Shown here in pieces: positions 25,999-27,796 of a stretch of DNA of 27,796 nucleotides; position 1 is the first letter of the stretch; the number at the start of each line of letters is the position of its first letter. The notes under the pieces are model-generated. The model saw only the letters and a list, made by a program, of their open reading frames with translations, was not told where the DNA came from and ran no database searches. The translations under genes were made by a program, and so were the position numbers. The stretch spans positions 1-27,796 of IMG/VR virus record IMGVR_UViG_3300032285_002937, one strand, 5' to 3'. This DNA comes from a virus.

Positions 25999-27499
25999 GG
26001 TCTATTTAAATATAAAATGTGAAAAACATATTGCTCAAGAGTTATCTGAGTACTTTACGTTTTATGTTCCTGGTCACCAGTTTGTTCCGGCTTTTCGAAA
26101 TAAAATTTGGGATGGAAAAATACGTCTATTCTCACTCCAAAATAATAACCTATATTATGGATTGTTAACATATCTTGAAGAGTTTTGCAAATCAAGAGAG
26201 TATAGTTTTGAATATGATGAGACTAGACCAGATATTCAAGATGAATTTAGTGTATATCATGCAACAAAATTCATAGAGTCTTTGAATTTACACTCTCAGA
26301 ATAAACCAATTTCAGTTAGAGAACATCAAATAAATGCATTCATTCACGGAATGCAAAATCGTAGGGCATTATTGCTCTCTCCAACAGCATCAGGCAAATC
26401 GTTAATAATTTATCTATTCATTAGACAGTTATTAGATTATCAAAACTTAAAGGGTTTGATTATTGTACCAACAACATCTTTGGTTGAACAATTATACTCA
26501 GATTTTGCAGACTATTCAAGTCATAACGATTTTGACGTTGAAACGAATGTGCATAGAATATACCAAGGTAAAGATAAAAATTCAAATAAGAATTTGACAA
26601 TATCAACTTGGCAATCGATGTACCAATTACCAAAAGAGTATTTTGCACAGTTTGATTACATCATTGGTGACGAGGCTCACCTATTCAAGGCACAGTCTTT
26701 GACTTCCATACTCACAAGTTGTATCAATACAAAATATAGAATTGGTTTGACCGGTACTCTTGACGGAACAAAAACACACAAATTGGTTCTTGAGGGTCTT
26801 TTTGGTACTGTTGAGAAAGTCATCAGCACAAAAGAACTGATTGACAAAAAACAATTAGCAGACTTTGAGATAAAGTGTTTGATATTGAAACATGATGATG
26901 CTATGTGTTTGCAACTAAAAGACAAAACATATCAAGATGAAATTTCATACCTTATCAGTAACGAGCAGCGTAACAAATTTATCAAAAATCTTGCGGTAAG
27001 TATGAACACAAATACACTAGTATTGTTTCAAATGGTTGACAAACACGGCAAAATATTATATGATATGATTAGAAACACCGAAAACATCGGTGATAGAAAA
27101 GTATTCTTTGTTCATGGTGGAACAGACACCGAAGATAGAGAGAATATAAGAAAGATAATGGAAGAAGAAAATGATGCAATTGTTGTTGCATCATTCGGAA
27201 CGTTCTCTACTGGTGTAAACATTAGAAATTTACACAATATTATATTTGCTTCACCTTCTAAGTCAAGAGTTCGCAATCTGCAATCAATTGGTCGAGGCCT
27301 GCGTCAAGCAGAAGGTAAACAAATTGCAGTTTTGTATGATATTGCAGATGATCTGAGATTCAAAAAGCATATGAATTTTACTCTGAAACATTTTATCGAG
27401 AGGTGTCGCACATACAATGAAGAAAAATTCACATATAAATTTTATAAGATAGGATTAAAAAATGCAGGAAATAAAGATAGTCCGACTCAACACCGGTGA
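25964..27499 (+). CDS. uvsW: Recombination helicase UvsW, TTG start
   Basis: The 511-residue protein has all the landmarks of the T4 superfamily 2 helicase UvsW: an N-terminal DNA-binding domain with FRNKIWDGKIRLF (44-56; T4 has FRYGNWDGRIRLL), the Walker A loop SPTASGKS (139-146), IIVPTTSLVEQ (166-176), DEAH (236-239), LTGTL (262-266), VVASFGTFSTGVNI (407-420) and QSIGRGLRQ (440-448), ending in EEKFTYKFYKI. UvsW unwinds branched DNA and RNA-DNA hybrids and switches replication from origins to recombination. Only TTG at 25964 fits as start: in frame it follows TAG three codons upstream, the first in-frame ATG is about 130 codons in, and the N-terminus aligns with T4 from there. Confidence 0.95.
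   Translation: MNIDILISKKDEVYLNIKCEKHIAQELSEYFTFYVPGHQFVPAFRNKIWDGKIRLFSLQNNNLYYGLLTYLEEFCKSREYSFEYDETRPDIQDEFSVYHATKFIESLNLHSQNKPISVREHQINAFIHGMQNRRALLLSPTASGKSLIIYLFIRQLLDYQNLKGLIIVPTTSLVEQLYSDFADYSSHNDFDVETNVHRIYQGKDKNSNKNLTISTWQSMYQLPKEYFAQFDYIIGDEAHLFKAQSLTSILTSCINTKYRIGLTGTLDGTKTHKLVLEGLFGTVEKVISTKELIDKKQLADFEIKCLILKHDDAMCLQLKDKTYQDEISYLISNEQRNKFIKNLAVSMNTNTLVLFQMVDKHGKILYDMIRNTENIGDRKVFFVHGGTDTEDRENIRKIMEEENDAIVVASFGTFSTGVNIRNLHNIIFASPSKSRVRNLQSIGRGLRQAEGKQIAVLYDIADDLRFKKHMNFTLKHFIERCRTYNEEKFTYKFYKIGLKNAGNKDSPTQHR
27434..27441 (+). promoter_or_regulatory. Possible late promoter inside the end of uvsW
   Basis: TATAAATT matches 7 of 8 bases of the T4 late element and would start transcription at about 27447, 15 bases before the ATG at 27462 and just upstream of an AGGA ribosome site (27451-27454). 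In an AT-rich genome one mismatch is not strong evidence. Confidence 0.3.
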
Positions 27500-27796
27500 A
27501 GATATCATAGCCTCAGTATACGGAGGAGAACTTGAGGGTGGTTATATTATGTCAGAACCTATGACAATTGATTTCCAAACCAGAGGTCAAAATTCTGCTG
27601 TGGTTATGGGATATTGGTTACCTACACAATTAACAGAAGTTAATGAAGTTTTTATAAAGACAGAAAACATTATGTGTATTATGCAACCAAATAATGACTT
27701 TCTTGCTTACTACACCAACTCTTTGAAGAAACTCAAAAGACTGAAAGATGTAGAAAACTCTGTGGAAAGTATGACTGATGATCAAGTGACAGAAAC
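27462..27796 (+). CDS. Small conserved phage protein after uvsW, 3' end cut off
   Basis: An open frame of 111 codons runs from the ATG at 27462 to the right edge. AGGA lies 7 bases before it and the start overlaps the end of uvsW by 38 bases. The N-terminus MQEIKIVRLNTGEDIIASVY, then YIMSEPMTID, VVMGYWLPTQ and VFIKTENIMCIMQPNNDF, recalls small proteins of marine T4-like phages with a (K)IVRL-x-TGE-(D/E)-I-I pattern and five or six short strands, reminiscent of an Sm-like barrel. I know no function. It is followed by a charged helix (LKKLKRLKDVENSVESM). Confidence 0.8.
   Translation, partial: MQEIKIVRLNTGEDIIASVYGGELEGGYIMSEPMTIDFQTRGQNSAVVMGYWLPTQLTEVNEVFIKTENIMCIMQPNNDFLAYYTNSLKKLKRLKDVENSVESMTDDQVTE

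Overview
The window looks like part of the genome of a T4-like contractile-tailed phage (a myovirus), AT-rich and of the type common in marine metagenomes. The evidence is a run of recognisable T4 core proteins: baseplate gp48, gp53, a gp27-type hub, gp5, gp25, gp6, the C-terminal half of gp7, and gp8; the head-completion nuclease gp4; and the recombination proteins UvsY and UvsW. The host cannot be read from the sequence. Coding is almost continuous. The largest gaps are 57 bases (25316-25372), 38 bases (24280-24317) and 29 bases (24756-24784), and no stretch over 300 bases lacks a gene. No tRNA, CRISPR array, insertion sequence or integrase was seen.

Region 1 (24279 down to 1, minus strand) is one long late operon for the baseplate and its adhesins. 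In order of transcription it encodes gp48 (tube cap), gp53, the gp27-like hub, the gp5 OB-fold part, the gp5C-like spike, gp25, gp6, a gp7-related protein, a 618-aa fibre-like protein, gp8, a 2158-aa structural protein, a 75-aa coiled-coil protein, and a fibre protein that runs off the left edge. Gene borders overlap by 1-8 bases or are separated by at most 18 bases, which suggests translational coupling. A perfect T4-type late promoter element (TATAAATA) sits 32 bases upstream of the first gene.

Region 2 (24318 to 27796, plus strand) diverges from region 1. It begins with gp4 and a tail-tube-fold protein. An extended -10 sigma70-type promoter then precedes uvsY, a small DUF3820-like gene, uvsW and a partial small gene. 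Recombination genes are therefore served by a host-type promoter, whereas the baseplate operon has a late-type element.

The core of the baseplate is conserved and the periphery is rebuilt. The T4 gp5 polypeptide (OB fold, lysozyme, beta-helix) is encoded here as two genes, with no lysozyme and with an HxH motif at the end of the spike. The gp7-related protein lacks the N-terminal half of T4 gp7 and carries two tandem lectin-like modules of higher G+C near its C-terminus. T4 gp9-gp12 are not recognisable; a 618-aa fibre-like protein, a 2158-aa protein and a repeat-rich fibre occupy that part of the operon. A glycine/tyrosine-rich repeat module recurs in four different baseplate proteins. These are the points most worth following up.
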